From: Dasypus novemcinctus
Lineage: Eukaryota > Chordata > Mammalia > Cingulata > Dasypodidae
Direction of reading: 5' to 3'
Assembly (NCBI RefSeq): GCF_030445035.2
Contig: NC_080701.1
Span: 22,474,798 to 22,538,797 of the forward strand
Length of the DNA stretch: 64,000 nucleotides
A program made the translations under genes and the position numbers. Shown here piece by piece: positions 1 through 11,769 of the stretch. Below the pieces are notes generated by a model, which searched no databases, had not been told where the DNA came from, and saw nothing but the letters and a program-made list of their open reading frames with translations. The stretch's first letter is position 1. Every line of letters starts with the position of its first letter.

Positions 1-42
1 TTTTTTGAATGTAATATTAAAAAATATATAAAGACAAAAAAA
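1..42 (+). repeat. 3' tip of a + strand L1
   Basis: The first bases match the terminal stretch of the L1 3' end at 17783-17815 (TTGAATGTAATATTAAAAA followed by an A-rich tail). The rest of the element lies outside the window. The following 43-535 is intron with no recognisable feature. Confidence 0.6.
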
Positions 43-535
43 ACCCCCACAAATATAGCGGGAACATTAGTATTTAGTATTGACCATTGTATTCTGTGAC
101 TAAAGTAGTTCTTGCATTGAAAAGTTGCTCTTCAGCAGCTAGTGGTGTAGTTTTAATTTTCATCAAATATAAAATGAAGATACAAATAACTCCCCCAAAG
201 GGTCAATATAAATATATATTAGAGAAGCACAATACATTAAAACAGCTCCTAGCTCATTACAAATGGTCAGCGCATGTTGGCTTGTTTCATTCTCATTCCA
301 ATTAGTAGCAATAAACACATACTTTTACTCCCTCAGGGAAAAACAGTATATTATTCTCAAAATTTTATATTTTATAAAGTAAAAACCTATACCATTTTCA
401 TATTAACCTCAAATTCATTTATATTAGTATTAGTAGACCTCTTGAAATCCGGGTTTATGTTCTATGTATTTATCTTGTGCATATTAGTTTTGTACCAGAT
501 TCAGACTTGGTTTTGTTGTTGTTTTATCATTTTAG

Positions 536-613
536 TATTGTTTAAATGGAAGATGTATAAACAGACCACAGCGTATAGATTGCTCCCCATCGGCAAACTG
601 CAGTGGACATGGG
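536..613 (+). CDS. ADAM-family gene A, exon encoding the end of the Cys-rich region
   Basis: Internal exon of 78 nt (26 codons, phase 0 at both ends). It reads YCLNGRCINRP, then Cys, then an ending in CSGHG. This is the conserved ADAM segment (C-x-N-G-x-C, then C-x-G-H-G) that leads into the EGF-like module. The acceptor is TTTTATCATTTTAG after a T-rich tract; the donor is GGG|GTATGT. The next exon (3965) starts in phase 0 with VCN, completing the family motif HG-VCN across the junction. ADAMs are membrane-anchored metalloprotease/disintegrin proteins; this part is extracellular. Metalloprotease and disintegrin exons must lie upstream of the window. The paralogue is not determinable. The 5' boundary could be off by a split codon. 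Confidence 0.85.
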
Positions 614-921
614 GTATGTAACCATTAACTATGCTTTTGAATGTAAGTAACATTTTCCAGGATAAAAATGAGGTTCAGAATTATTTGATGGGACTGTTTC
701 TTTTGGAAAATAGCAGTTACCTAAGGTAATCTGATTCCAGTATTTATATATATGTACATAAATTTTGTATAACCAGATTTTTATAGAACCCATAAGTTTA
801 TATTTCTAATTATGCAATTTTATCCATATTCATATTTCTCTCAGAACACAGAGAACAGAGAGACCCAAGGGCAGGTTTTTTTCCCCCTTATATTTCCTGT
901 TTTACCATTCTTTAAATGTCT
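614..921. other. Intron sequence, nothing recognised
   Basis: AT-rich intron following the first ADAM exon. I see no exon, RNA gene or clear repeat in it. Confidence 0.5.
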
Positions 922-1263
922 AACAAAATTTTCATTTTATTTATTTATTTATTTAAAAGATACTTAGATTACATAAATGTTACATAAAAAGTGTAGGGGA
1001 TTATTCCCATATGCCCCCTTCCCTCCCCCTCCCAAACTTTCCCACATTAACAACGTCCTTCATTAGTGTGGTACATTTGTTACAATTGAAGAACACATAT
1101 TGGAACATTGCCACTAATTGTGGATTGTAGTTTCCATTATAGTTTAAACTCTCTCCCACACATTTTTGTAGGTTATGACAAGATATATAATGGCCTGTAT
1201 CTGTCACTGCAATGTCATTCAGGACAATTTCAATGTCCCTAAAATTCTACCATATTACACCTA
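922..1263 (-). repeat. L1 3' UTR fragment, copy 1
   Basis: Antisense L1 3' end, preceded by a TTTA simple repeat at 940-956. It matches the copies at 1268-1560 and 4237-4530: AGATTACATAAATGTTACAT, then GTAGGGGATT, then a C-rich tract. It stops where the second copy begins, as if interrupted by it. Confidence 0.7.
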
Positions 1264-2449
1264 TTTTTTTAAAGATACTTAGGTTACATAAATATTACAT
1301 AAAAAATATAGGGGATTCTCATATGCCCTGCTTCCTACACCTCCCACAGTTTTCCACAGTAACAGCATCCTTCATTAGAATGGTACGTTCATTACAATTG
1401 ATGAACACATTTTGGAGCATTGCCACTAAGCATGGATTAAAATTTACGTTGTAGTTTACACTCTCTCCCACCCAATTCTGTAGGTTATGGCAAGACACAT
1501 AATGGCCTGTATCTGTCATAGCAATGTCATTCAGGACAATTCCCAAGTCCTAAAAATGCCCCATATTACAACTATTTTTCCCTCTCCCTGCCTTCGGAAA
1601 CTCCAGTGGCCACAGCCTCCACATCAATGATTTAATTACTTCCATTGCTAGAATCACAAGTCTATAGTAGAATACCAGTAAGTCTATTTTAGTCCATAGT
1701 TCATTCCCCAGTCCTGAGAATACTGGGATGGTGATGTCCTCTTCACCTCTAATTGAGAGGGGGCTTTGATCCATTAGGGCTGATGGATGGGACTCCCTTG
1801 CTTGCTGTTGTAGACTCTTTCAGTTCCTTGGTATGGTAGTTGTCCATCATTACCTCCTTGTTAGTTGTCCTGGGTGAGACCAATGAACTGCAACTCCATT
1901 GCGATTCAAGACCCAGCTGGCATATGGACAGCCCAAAGATTAAATCTCTTGGATGTACACCTACCAACTCTAGTACTAATTATGGGTTCAAATAGAAGAG
2001 CAGAGTAGAAGGGCAGATTTTCTCCACTCAATTTCCAAACTGCTCAGGAGATGGTGCTCATTGGAGCACTTTCCATGGAGTTATCTCTCTCTCCATTTTC
2101 TTTGTTTTGGTCTGGCCAAAGCCGAGATTCAAAGCTGAATCCACTGGCTGAATTCACTGAGGAAACCCTCCTGACTCCACCTCCCTTTTCCTCTGTAACA
2201 GCTGACAGGGAGGAAGACATCTGTTCCCCTCTCAGTGGGCTCCTGGGAGTTTTCAGTAATTCACAGTTTGTTGTTTCAAATTCTTCCTCTCTCTGTCCCT
2301 CACCCTCCTGGGAGTTGTGTAGCACTGTCCTGGTCTGCTGACCCCCAAAGCAGGTCCCTTGGACAACTTTTGGCTCATTCTCCTTTTTTTTTTTTTTTTG
2401 CAAGGGAGCTGAACCTTGCCTGCCTAATTGGATGCCATCTTCCCACAAT
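1264..2449 (-). mobile_element. Internally deleted L1 (3' UTR joined to 5' UTR, no ORFs)
   Basis: Read on the - strand, 2449 to about 2025 is L1 5' UTR. It shares phrases with 36630-37080, such as the segment around CTGGTCTGCTGACCC and the GGGAGTTGTG region, and begins with a YY1-like GGGAAGATGGCATC. From about 1990 to 1264 is L1 3' UTR matching the 4237-4806 copy and ending in a short T-run (A tail). Both ends of an L1 are present within 1.2 kb, with ORF1 and ORF2 missing. The 5' UTR/3' UTR junction lies around 1990-2025. The T-run at 2384-2400 is internal. Long open frames on both strands here have no protein similarity I recognise. Confidence 0.6.
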
Positions 2450-2529
2450 CTAATCCATTTAAAATTTATATTTATTTGATAAATAATGAAATAGTTCTTA
2501 TGTATTGTGGTTATATTGTCTACTTGCAT

Positions 2530-2840
2530 TTCTTTTATTTTACTTTATTTTATTTTATGATTATTATTTTTTAAAATATTACATTCAAAAAATATGAGGT
2601 CCCATTCAACCCCACCACCCCCAACCCCCACTCCCCCCACAGCAACACTCTCTCCCATCATCATGACACATCCATTGCACCTGGTAAGTACATCGCTGAG
2701 CATCACTGCACCCCATAGTCAATGGTCCACATCATAGCCCACACTCTCCCACGTTCCATCCAGTGGGCTCTGGGGGGATCTACAATATCCCGTAATTGAC
2801 CGTGAAGCACCATCCAGGACAACTCCTGTTCATCCATTGC
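2530..2840 (-). repeat. L1 3' end fragment with C-rich (G-quadruplex-type) tract
   Basis: Antisense copy of the terminal 3' UTR seen at 51030-51310: ATTACATYMAAAA, then GAGGTCCCATTCAACCCCAC, a run of C-blocks (2601-2640), then CATCATCATGACACATCCAT and ACACTCTCCC. On the L1 sense strand the C-blocks are G-runs able to form a G-quadruplex, a known property of mammalian L1 3' UTRs. Confidence 0.75.
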
Positions 2841-3039
2841 GAAGTTACCTGCTTGTTGTAGAAATTTTGTAAATATTTTAAGTTTTTCGAAACATACATT
2901 TGGCTTTAACTTTATTGTTAGCTTCTTCTGCAGTATTGATCCTTCATATTTTATACAGTAATTAAGAAAAAAATGCAGGCTGTCTAGAGGTCACATATTA
3001 AAAATTCACCTCACATCACTTATATGTCCTTTTAGCATT

Positions 3040-3412
3040 TCTTTCTTTTTTAATTTTTCTATTTTTTTATTAGAAAGTTGTAGGTTTACAGAGCAATTAT
3101 GCATAAAATACAGATTCCCATATATCGCTCTATTATTAAACCCTGACAGTGGTGAGGTACATTTGCTACAACTGATGAAAGGACATTTATAAAATTTTTC
3201 TATTAACTATAGTCCATGGTTTAACTTACCATTAAAATCCATAGATTTTAAAAAATTTATTTTATATTTCAAAATTCTATTACCAGGTATAAACCTAACA
3301 ATTCCCCTTTTAATATATCAGAGCTGTTAATTCTGTTCCCAAAGCTGTGCTACCAATATTGTATTGAGTGAAATAAGCCAGATGCATAAAGACAAATATT
3401 GTATGATCTTCT
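3040..3412. repeat. Old L1 3' remnants
   Basis: 3065-3245 is an antisense old L1 3' end (AGTTGTAGGTTTACA, then CCCATATATC, then ATAGTCCATGG), also seen at 49662-49835. 3365-3412 reads in + orientation like an L1 ORF2 C-terminal end (TGAGTGAAATAAGCCAGA). Both are heavily diverged. Confidence 0.5.
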
Positions 3413-3964
3413 TTTATTTTACCTTTAATTCATTTGACAATTTTATATAAGGGGCCAAAATTCTGGATTGTCTTTTCTGATACTGGTCCTTCTTTCTATT
3501 CAACTATCATATCACATTTATACATATTTCTAGACTAGTATCTAAATATTGGTATCTGATTAAGTGAGCACCACCTTTTTTTTCATTTTTTGTGAAAGTT
3601 TGTTCTATCACCTGTTTTTTAATCTAACTTAATTCATAAAAATTTTACAAATCCCACTATTTTATAATTTCACAATTTCTATAACTTTCTAGTATAAGGC
3701 ATTTCAATTTTCAAGAATGTTGTTTATTTAAAAATGCAAGAATGAAAGGCAGGAAATGGCAATTTCTATTATGTTTGAAAGATATTGCTTGGACATTTTT
3801 TATTATTTGGTATTTTAAAAATCATTTTCTAAATTAAAATAATAATGACATAAAATACCAAATAACATTCATTTTAAGAATTCATTTTGCTTAAAAATCA
3901 CAAATAACGCACTTGTTATGTTGTATAGCAAATGGCTTTACTTCTTATTTCATTCTTATTTTAG

Positions 3965-4079
3965 GTTTGCAATAATTTCAATCATTGTCATTGTGATGTT
4001 GGATATGCTCCTCCAGCTTGTGAGTCAACACCATCATCACCAGGAGGAAGTATAGATGATGGATTTTGGATATTATCAG
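3965..4079 (+). CDS. ADAM-family gene A, EGF-like exon
   Basis: Internal exon of 115 nt: phase 0 start, one leftover base at the end. It encodes [19 protein letters not shown], the EGF-like module of ADAMs with spacing C-x5-C-x-C-x8-C. A linker containing PGGSIDDG follows, matching the GGS-[IV]-D-x-G sequence that follows the EGF module in many ADAMs. Acceptor is TTATTTTAG|GTT, donor is TCAG|GTTAGT. The single leftover G joins the next exon (9139) to give a Glu codon. The module is extracellular and sits just before the membrane. The exon lies between an L1-rich intron (614-3964) and an intron carrying another L1 end (4226-4817). No frame damage is visible, so the gene may be functional. Confidence 0.9.
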
Positions 4080-4225
4080 GTTAGTGTCTAGATCAGTGTG
4101 TTCCAATAGAGCCTTCTTTCTTCATAGTACTTTGGTAACCACAAGCCTCATGTGGCTATTGAGCATATAACATGTGGGTAGTTCTAGTAAGAACTGAATT
4201 TTCAAATTTATTTTATTATTTTTTT

Positions 4226-4817
4226 ATTAATGCATTACAAATTTTTTTAGATTACATAAATGTTACATAAAAAGTGTAGGGGATTCCCATATGCTGCACT
4301 CCCTACCCCTCCCACACTTTCCCACATCAACATCCTTCATTAAGTGTGGTGCATGTGTTTTAATCAATGAACACATATTGAAGCATTGCCACTAAGCGTG
4401 GATTATAGATTACATTATAGTTTACACTCTCTTCCACACAATTCTGTAGGTTAAGGCAAGACATATAATGGCCTGTATCCATTGCAAGGTCATTCAGGAC
4501 AATTTCAATGTCCAGAAAATGCCCCCGTAATACACCTGTTTTTCCCTCTCCCTCCCCTCAGAACCTCCTGTGGCCACTGCCTCCACATCACTGATAAAAG
4601 TTCTCCCCTTGCAAGAATGACAGTAAGTCTATAGTAGAATACCAGTAAGTCTACTCTAGTCCATTATTCATTCCCCAATCCTGAGGATTCTGGAATGATG
4701 ATGCCCAGTTTACCTCCAATTGAGAGGGGGCTTAGATCCCATGGGGCAGATGGATGGGACTATCATGCTTGCAGTTGTAGACTCTCTCTGTTCCTATTTT
4801 ATTTTAATTAATGCATT
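4226..4817 (-). mobile_element. 5'-truncated L1 3' UTR insertion with target-site duplication
   Basis: About 570 bp of L1 3' UTR in antisense (4237-4806), flanked by an 11-bp direct repeat ATTAATGCATT at 4226-4236 and 4807-4817. It has the same sequence family as 922-1985. The perfect duplication marks a discrete insertion into the ADAM intron. Confidence 0.8.
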
Positions 4818-6509
4818 TAGACTTAAAGTGCCACATGTGACTAGTGGCTACTGACAGTGCATCTCTAGATCAATAAAATATTTTTTGACAATAAAAAATT
4901 GTTGTATGCTTTTAATTCTAAGCTAGGAGTAAACATTTTAAATGGACTTCCCTTATTTTTAACCTTGGTATCCAGAACATTTCTATTTATGAAGTAGAAA
5001 TTTCTAACTCATTTTGGTTAAATTATAGAAAAGGTGATAGTTTTATTATATTTATGTGTATTATATTTATTATATAGTACATTTATTCCACGTATATTAC
5101 ACATTGTGATAGTCCATATTTGAGTTGCATCTTTAAAGAAAAACATATCAGTACGAGGGAAACAAGAAACAAATCTACCATGAAAATTCCATAAAAATTC
5201 ATGAATAAATATAATGTATTTGTATTTACTAAACGCCTTTTTAAAAAATTAGAATTGCATGATCAATCAATGCGTGGAGATATCGATTTTATTTGCTAAT
5301 GTGCCTAGTAAGCAATTGTGTATCAAAGTAACCAGATATATTAACAAGTCAATTCAATAGCACAGAGGAAAGCAGCTAAAAAGGTGAAGGTTAAGTACAA
5401 AATATATTTCTGGAAGATTGGTGTAATGCGTTGCCTTGCTCTTGCAAGTTTTGGGTTTTTTAGAAGTAGTTGATGCCAGAAAAATTTAAGTGTGAAAAAA
5501 TAATTGAATACTAGGTTCTGGCAATTGGATGAATTAAGTTTGATAAAACTCATATTACTGGCATAAAGTTAATTCAGCAGACACAATTATGGGAAATGAA
5601 AGGGCTAAACCTTCTAGATCATGATAATTAGGAACAGTCAGGGAGTTTGAATCTGGAAAACTATGTTCAGTATAGGTTAATGTTTATTTTTAGAATAAAT
5701 CTAGACTCACTTGACTACATTGCATCCTTCAACTTGCAAATGATATAAGGCTGATTCAGATATACTGTTTTAGTTCAGAAACATCAGTTTTAGCTCAGAA
5801 ATCTCTACTGTCACAAACTATACTTAATTTGAATATCTAGCAATGCTCATAACTTAAAAGTTTGCAGGTCACACACAGGTATTATACTGCAAAACTGATA
5901 CAATTATTGCCACTTTTGTCAATTTCCCAAATGTTTTCAGGAAGATAGTTTTCAGTCATCATTAAATATCATGTCTGCTGTATTTTTCGCTTTGGTAGGA
6001 GTTTTATTTTAATGGTAAGTGGATGTTGACTATAATAAAATTTTTCTACCTCCATCAAAATGGTGACTTTTACCATTTATTTGACTAATATATTGATTTT
6101 TGAATATCATAATGTAATAATGTAACAAGCATTCACTAATATTCTGAATATTTGAATATTAATAAAGTACCCTTGCAATCCCAGAACAAATCACATTTGG
6201 TTTTAATGCTTTTTCCTTTCCGTGTGTGGATATAAAGATTGATGTGGATCTTTAATTTCTTGGAACATCCTTGTTGGGTTTTGTTCTCAAAGTTATGCTT
6301 GTGTCCTGAACTCTGGAATACTGTGCAGTATAAGAGTGGTGTTACATATTCCTTTGGTTTAGTAGAATTCACCTGTGGAGGCATTTGAAACTTTTGCAGT
6401 TGTTTATATAGAAGTAAATTTATTGGGCTCCTATTTAATTTATCCATTAATTTGAGAGCAGTGACTTCCTAAAAATATTGTCTATTTTGAATATGGTATA
6501 TCCCTACAT
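4818..6509. other. ADAM intron, nothing recognised
   Basis: AT-rich sequence with only short meaningless open frames. I identify no repeat family, RNA or exon. Confidence 0.5.
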
Positions 6510-7850
6510 TTATTTGTGTTCTTTAATTTCATCAAGCAATGATTTTTAGGTAACAATAAAGCAGAATAGGAAAAGTTCCATTGTATTTATTCCTAGATAT
6601 CTGAAGATTTCTAATGCTACTATATTTTGTTTATTTTCCATATTTTTATTAGTATGAATTTAATTTTATGTCATGCAGCTTTGGTAAATTAAAATATTAG
6701 TTTTAATACTTTGGATTCTCTATAGATACAGTCCTGTCATTTGTAAATAAATACAGTTTCACTTCCTAATTTTTCTATCTAGCTTTACTGTTTGTTTTCT
6801 GGTCTCATTGCAATAGCTAGACTTCCTGTAAAATGTTGAACACAAATGGTAAAAATGGATGTTTGCCTTATCCCAGAATTGAGGGTGACTTGTTCAGTAT
6901 TTCACTATTAATTATGACATTACATATTGCTTTTGTAGATCAACTTTATCAGATTGAAGGTTTTTATGCTATTCATAATTTTCTGAGGGACTTTTTTATT
7001 AAACCGATGTTGTAATAAATTCTTTTTTCCATCTGTGGAGATGACTGTATGATTTTTTCTCTTTATCCTGCTAAAGTAGTGAATTACAGTAACTGCCTTA
7101 TGAATGTTTAAACAACACTGAATTTCTGGTAGGACCCATATCCGGTATGGTTATATGATGCCTTTGGTAAATCTCTGAATTTAATTTATGATATTCTGTT
7201 TTTTATAATATACCCAAAGAACATATTTATCTGTAAAATTTTCCCTTGAAATGTCCTTGTCATATTTGGGAGACAGGAAATGCTGGTTTCATAAAACAGT
7301 TTGGGGAATGAGTTCTCTTCCTCTATTATCTGAAACATTTTGTATTAATTCTCCCTTAAAAAATGGTAGAATTCATCAGTAAAACTGGTATGGACCTACA
7401 GTTTTCTTTGCAACAAAGTTTTAAAAGTAGAGCTAATTTCTTGAAAGATATAATACTATTCAAATTCTCTTTAAAAATTTTTTAAAATTATGTCTTCTTG
7501 CTATTTGTTGGGTTGGTAGTGATTACCCTTGTTTAATTCTTAATATCGGTATTTTTTTTCCTTTCTTTTGTTCTTTCTCCACATCTACCCCAAATGGTGC
7601 ATTTGTCTCTATGAGTGTGTGTGTGTTAATATGAATTTATGAATTTAACACATCTTTTAAGAGAGTCAAGTTTTGTTACAGGTAACTTTTTTCTATTGCT
7701 TATTTCATTTCTCTGTTATCTATTTACTATTACAAGAATTTCTTCTTTCATCTCTTATTATTTTCTTCACTACTCTGATTAACTTGCCCTCCTTTTTCTA
7801 ATTTTTATTTTAGAAACTAAGAACACTGAAGTTAAACAATTTTATTTAAA
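6510..7850 (-). repeat. Ancient L1 ORF2 remnant
   Basis: Strongly decayed antisense L1 ORF2. The order of phrases follows antisense reverse transcriptase sequence in the clearer copies: a CATTTGTAAATAA region, CAAATGGTAAAAATGGATG, CTTATCCCAGAATTGAGG, TGGTAGAATTCATCAG, ACTGGTATGGACCTACAG. Interrupted by many stops and indels. Confidence 0.6.
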
Positions 7851-9138
7851 ATATTTTGAACTTTAAATACTTCTTAAACACTTATCGAACACTAGAATTT
7901 TAATTGTAATTTACTACTTATTTTTCTAACTGCTAGAGTGATTTCTTTCCTTGATCCTCTAGCTATTTAAAAACAAATATCATAATTTGGATATATTGGG
8001 AAATTTTTCTTATTGTACTTTTGTGATTGATTCGTAGTTTATAATTTGTTTTGTTTAGAGAGCATACTCTCCGTAATTGCTGTTCTGAATTACTTGCAAC
8101 TTTTTTATGGCCCATGATATAATGATATCTATTATTTTACCAATAACACACAGTCCTGATTATTGTAGCTTGATGTTGGATAGTCCCAGTCCTCAGCTTT
8201 CTTCTTCTTCAGTATTGCACCTCTGGGGCCACTAACCTGTGAAGTTGTTTTTGCACTAAAGCTCCACCCTCTGGATTCCAGCCATTTCAGCTACCCCCAA
8301 CCCTGATTTCTAGCTCCTCAAATCAGCGGGAATGCCGCACTTTGCCTAGATCTGCAATTCTCTGTGCTAAGATCAGGAAAATTGTCCGTAGGTAGAATGG
8401 GGTGAGCATGTGTGCATGTGTGTGTTTTTTAAAGTTACAGATTCCTCATCTTTATGAGGGCATTAAATTGATTTAATATAAAAATGATTATTTTGATTTC
8501 AATTCTGATAGCTTAATTTATTAATTTTTTATTTCAAGTATCTGATATTTTTCCTCTGTTTAATTTGGACAAAAATTCCCAGATTTTTGTTTTCTCTCTA
8601 GCTCTTAATAGTTGTATAAATCCATATAATACCCACAGGAATCTGTATTTCTAATTAATATAATCAATATACTATATTAATATAATGAAAATTAGAACAG
8701 TATCATATTAGCTACCAAATATGTCAATAAATTTTCATGAAATAAACCTTTTTAAAAAAAGATTTATTTTTTGCTCTATGTTTAAAACTGAAGAATCCAT
8801 TACCAGATAATAAAAATGTGTTGTAAGTAACAGTTCTTAGAATGGAATGTGGTAGACAGACCAGAATATATCACATAAATAAATATGAAATATATAGTTT
8901 ATATATAAATATTACAAATAGAATTATGTCTATGTTATATATGTATAAGTGTTTTGAATTGACATAAAATGCAAAATTAACTTTGGGGTATAGCCACAGA
9001 AAATTGGAAAACACTTTTAAATTCAACTTTATTCATTCCATGATTATATTATTTAAATTACAAACTTTAAAATACACATTACTAGTAAGCTTTGAGTATC
9101 ATTTTTGAAAAAGTTAAAAGATACTCAATGTTTTGTAG
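7851..9138. other. ADAM intron, nothing firmly recognised
   Basis: AT-rich intron with a short GT-rich stretch near 8405-8428 and a slightly GC-richer patch at 8200-8400. No exon-like open reading with splice sites apart from the downstream ADAM exon. Confidence 0.4.
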
Positions 9139-9310
9139 AAAATGGTTTGTATTTGCCTGTAAGACCAAGACGACGACATGCTGCTCAAAACAATGGCCTT
9201 TTGATCAGTTTCTACATTTTTCTACCTTTCCTCATTTTAACTGGGATTATTGCTCTAAAATGGAATAAAGTGAAGGGATTATGGAACAGAATAGGAACAG
9301 TAAGTGAAGG
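9139..9310 (+). CDS. ADAM-family gene A, transmembrane exon
   Basis: Internal exon of 172 nt. It starts with the last two bases of a split codon and ends with the first two of another. Acceptor is TGTTTTGTAG|AAAATGG, donor is GAAGG|GTAAGTCA, a near-perfect consensus. It encodes a juxtamembrane linker with a basic run (RPRRR), then a hydrophobic helix GLLISFYIFLPFLILTGII. The cytoplasmic start KWNKVKGLWNRIGTVSEG follows. Basic residues right after the helix fit a type I membrane protein. An ATG 34 bases upstream is intronic and is not a start. The tail is completed by the exon at 11094. It lacks the proline-rich SH3-binding tail of ADAM9/12/15-type proteins, which points to a reproductive-type ADAM. 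Confidence 0.88.
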
Positions 9311-9732
9311 GTAAGTCACATTATTTTTAATTCTTAGTATTAAAATGCAGTAAAAGAAAAATCCAAAGGTTATTTGGAATATTACAACTCCAGAGTCTTG
9401 CATGGATTGGATTGATGTTTAGAAATAGTAAGTCTCAATGTCTCAATATATACTAATTTATTTCAGATTTCAGGCAATTTACCCTTCATGTTCCTATAAG
9501 CCCGAGAGCAAGCAAAGCTGCTCAGTTAAATCCTTAGTGCCTTTCACAAAGAATTCCATATTGACATTGACTAAATTGTTTTAGGATATTCTCTCTAAAT
9601 CCCCTAAACCCACATTTTCCTTGCATTAACATTCAGTTGTGTTAAGTAAATGAATTCGTGAATAGACAAATAGACATAAACAAAATTCGTGAATCGAATC
9701 TGTAGAAGGTCAGAAAATAGAAGATGTCAAAG

Positions 9733-10113
9733 AATGAAGAGGGGCGGTGGACTTGGCCCAGTGGTTAGGGCGTCCGTCTACCACATGGGAGGTCCGCGGT
9801 TCAAACCCCGGGCCTCCTTGACCCGTGTGGAGCTGGCCCACGCGCAGTGCTGATGCGGGCAAGGAGCGCCCTGCCACGCAGGGGTGTCCCCGCGTAGGGG
9901 AGCCCCACGCGCAAGGAGTGCGCCCGTAAGGAGAGCCGCCCAGCGAAAGAAAGTGCAGCCTGCCCAGGAATGGCGCCGCCCACACTTCCTGTGCCGCTGA
10001 CGACAACAGAAGCGGACAAAGAAACAAGATCCAGCAAAATAGACACAGAGAACAGAAAACCGGGGGGTGGGGGGAATTAAATAAATAAATCTTTAAAAAA
10101 AAAAATGAAGAGG
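9733..10113 (+). mobile_element. DAS-type tRNA-derived SINE (armadillo)
   Basis: SINE body 9743-10103 with a 10-bp target-site duplication AATGAAGAGG at 9733-9742 and 10104-10113. The head holds an RNA polymerase III A box (TGGCCCAGTGG) and B box (GGTTCAAACCCC). The body is CpG-rich, followed by an AAATAAATAAAT stretch and A tail. The full-length head and high CpG content indicate a fairly young insertion. The open frames on the opposite strand here are by-products of the GC-rich body. Confidence 0.92.
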
Positions 10114-11093
10114 AAAACACAGAAAATACTCCTCACTTTAAAGTTAATTGATATTGCCCATTTATTTCTGAAATAGAGCTGAAGAACAAAAGGGTTCACC
10201 ATGATGAATCAGATGGTCAGGATCTGTGGTCATTCCTTTCAAACTTTATAAGCTTTGTGATTCTCATCATCTCTTCTTGTCTATGTCCATTCTCTTCAGA
10301 CAATGATTTCTTCTGCTTGCCCACAGCCAAGCATACTTACCTCATTACTATTCTGCGTTTATTTCTGAATAAAATACCAATAATGTCTCCACAGTCCAAG
10401 CCTCTTAGTTCGTATTCTCAAGAGACAACAGAAAATAGCTGTGCAAATGCACCTGAATCTAGCCAGTGCTCTGGAGTTAAAACTCCTGAATCACATGTTC
10501 AAGCCTCATATGATCTGTGGCCAAGGGGCTGAAGCCATGTAGTATAAGGTGGGCACCAGGACCCTCCTCTTCACAAAGTGTGTCTAAGAGCAATTCTAAT
10601 GGGAAAATGGAGACTGTATAAGTACCACAAACTAACTAAATGTAGCTGAAGGATGTAAATGCCTAATTAAGGAAGAATACATGTAAAATTATAATCCAAA
10701 TCATTACTTATTTACATAGATATTTGAGAGATATATAATTATAGAAATAAAATTCCAGGAATTTGAAGATTTGCATTCAAATTATCTTCTTTACCATTAT
10801 CAGCTCTCAGCTGTCAGATATTAAGATATGATTCCATCTTCATATAGATAAGATAGAGGAAAATAATGGATGGATTTTTCATCTAAAATCCAAAAATTTG
10901 CTTAAGCTCTTTAAAATTTAGAACAACATTATGAAACAGAATATCTGATTTCTGAGTGAGCTATGGAAAGTAAAGTGGATACTGGTACCTTATTAATTGA
11001 ATAGTTAGCGCAACTGTGGCTTTTTTTTTTCTTGTTTATTCTCATTATTACAATGTTTCCTATCCTTAAATCAATGCTATCTCTTTTATACAG
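10114..11093. other. ADAM intron, nothing recognised
   Basis: No clear repeat or exon. The polypyrimidine tract and TTTTATACAG acceptor at its right end lead into the final coding exon. Confidence 0.5.
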
Positions 11094-11144
11094 ATCTATA
11101 TCAGAGGACAGCCAAAGCTATACCAACATGTCATACAACTAAAG
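11094..11144 (+). CDS. ADAM-family gene A, last coding exon (cytoplasmic tail and stop)
   Basis: The acceptor CTTTTATACAG precedes 11094. The first base completes the split Gly codon from 9310. The exon then reads SISEDSQSYTNMSYN and a TAA stop at 11140-11142. This gives a cytoplasmic tail of about 35 residues after the membrane helix, rich in Ser/Asp/Tyr and ending without a known sorting motif. Two bases after the stop, AAG|GTGAAT is a plausible donor, so a 3' UTR exon may follow (12554). If that splice is not used, the 3' UTR simply runs on into the SINEs at 11200-11408. Exon phase agreement is the main support; the paralogue is unknown. Confidence 0.78.
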
Positions 11145-11199
11145 GTGAATTGAAGGAATCTGTTGACAAAATTATATAATTCATCAAATTGGTGATGGT

Positions 11200-11302
11200 T
11201 TTTTTTTTTTTTTTTTTTTTTTGAGGTACTGGGGCCAGGGATTGAACCCTGACCTCGTGTGCAGAAGTTGGCTCTCAACCACTGAGCCACATCGACTGGC
11301 CT
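11200..11302 (-). repeat. Small tRNA-derived SINE, antisense
   Basis: Read on the - strand it begins GGCCAGTCGATGTGGCTCAG, has a B box GGTTCAATCC, and ends in an A tail seen here as the long T run at 11200-11222. It is about 80 bp, tRNA-like throughout, without the longer DAS body. Probably a simpler DAS-I-like SINE. Confidence 0.75.
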
Positions 11303-11309
11303 GAGTTAT

Positions 11310-11408
11310 TTTTTTTCGTTTGTTTGCTTGTTGTTTGTTTTGTTTTTAGGAGGTAGCGGGAACTGAACCTGGGACCTCCCATGAGGGAAGCAGGTGCTTA
11401 ACTGCTCG
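11310..11408 (-). repeat. Second small tRNA-derived SINE, antisense
   Basis: It lies directly next to the previous SINE. On the - strand it runs GGGGCTCGAGCAGTTAAGCA, then CCCAGGTTCAGTTCC (B box), then a degenerate A/C-rich tail (T/G-rich at 11310-11348). More diverged than its neighbour. Confidence 0.65.
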
Positions 11409-11769
11409 AGCCCCAAATTGGTTTTTATTTTTAACAATATCTCAGTATGAGAAAGATGTTATTCCTTTGTGTCATTATCCTGACTTCTGTTTGTTAATTT
11501 CATATGATAACTCAGATATGATAAATTCATGCTAATGATTTTATATTAATTTTGTAATGTTTAATGTTAATATTAGCCAGAGATTTATTAATCAACATTA
11601 TTGTAATAATAAGAAATTATTAAAAACTTTTATGTATTTTCTTTAAAATATTCATAAACAGTCATGTATTCTGTCCCCCTCATTTAACTGATACTTTCAC
11701 TAATAATTTCAAATTTCTACTTCTTTTGTTTTAGTAATTATTTCAAAATCTTATGATGTTTCCTAACTA

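Noticed and set aside
9105..9138. ATG-led start for the transmembrane exon frame
   Set aside because: This part is upstream of the splice acceptor at 9138; the exon is internal and its reading frame comes from 3965-4079.
11096..11290. 64-codon - strand frame with a Lys run
   Set aside because: Antisense to the ADAM tail exon and crossing a SINE; the Lys run is the SINE A tail.
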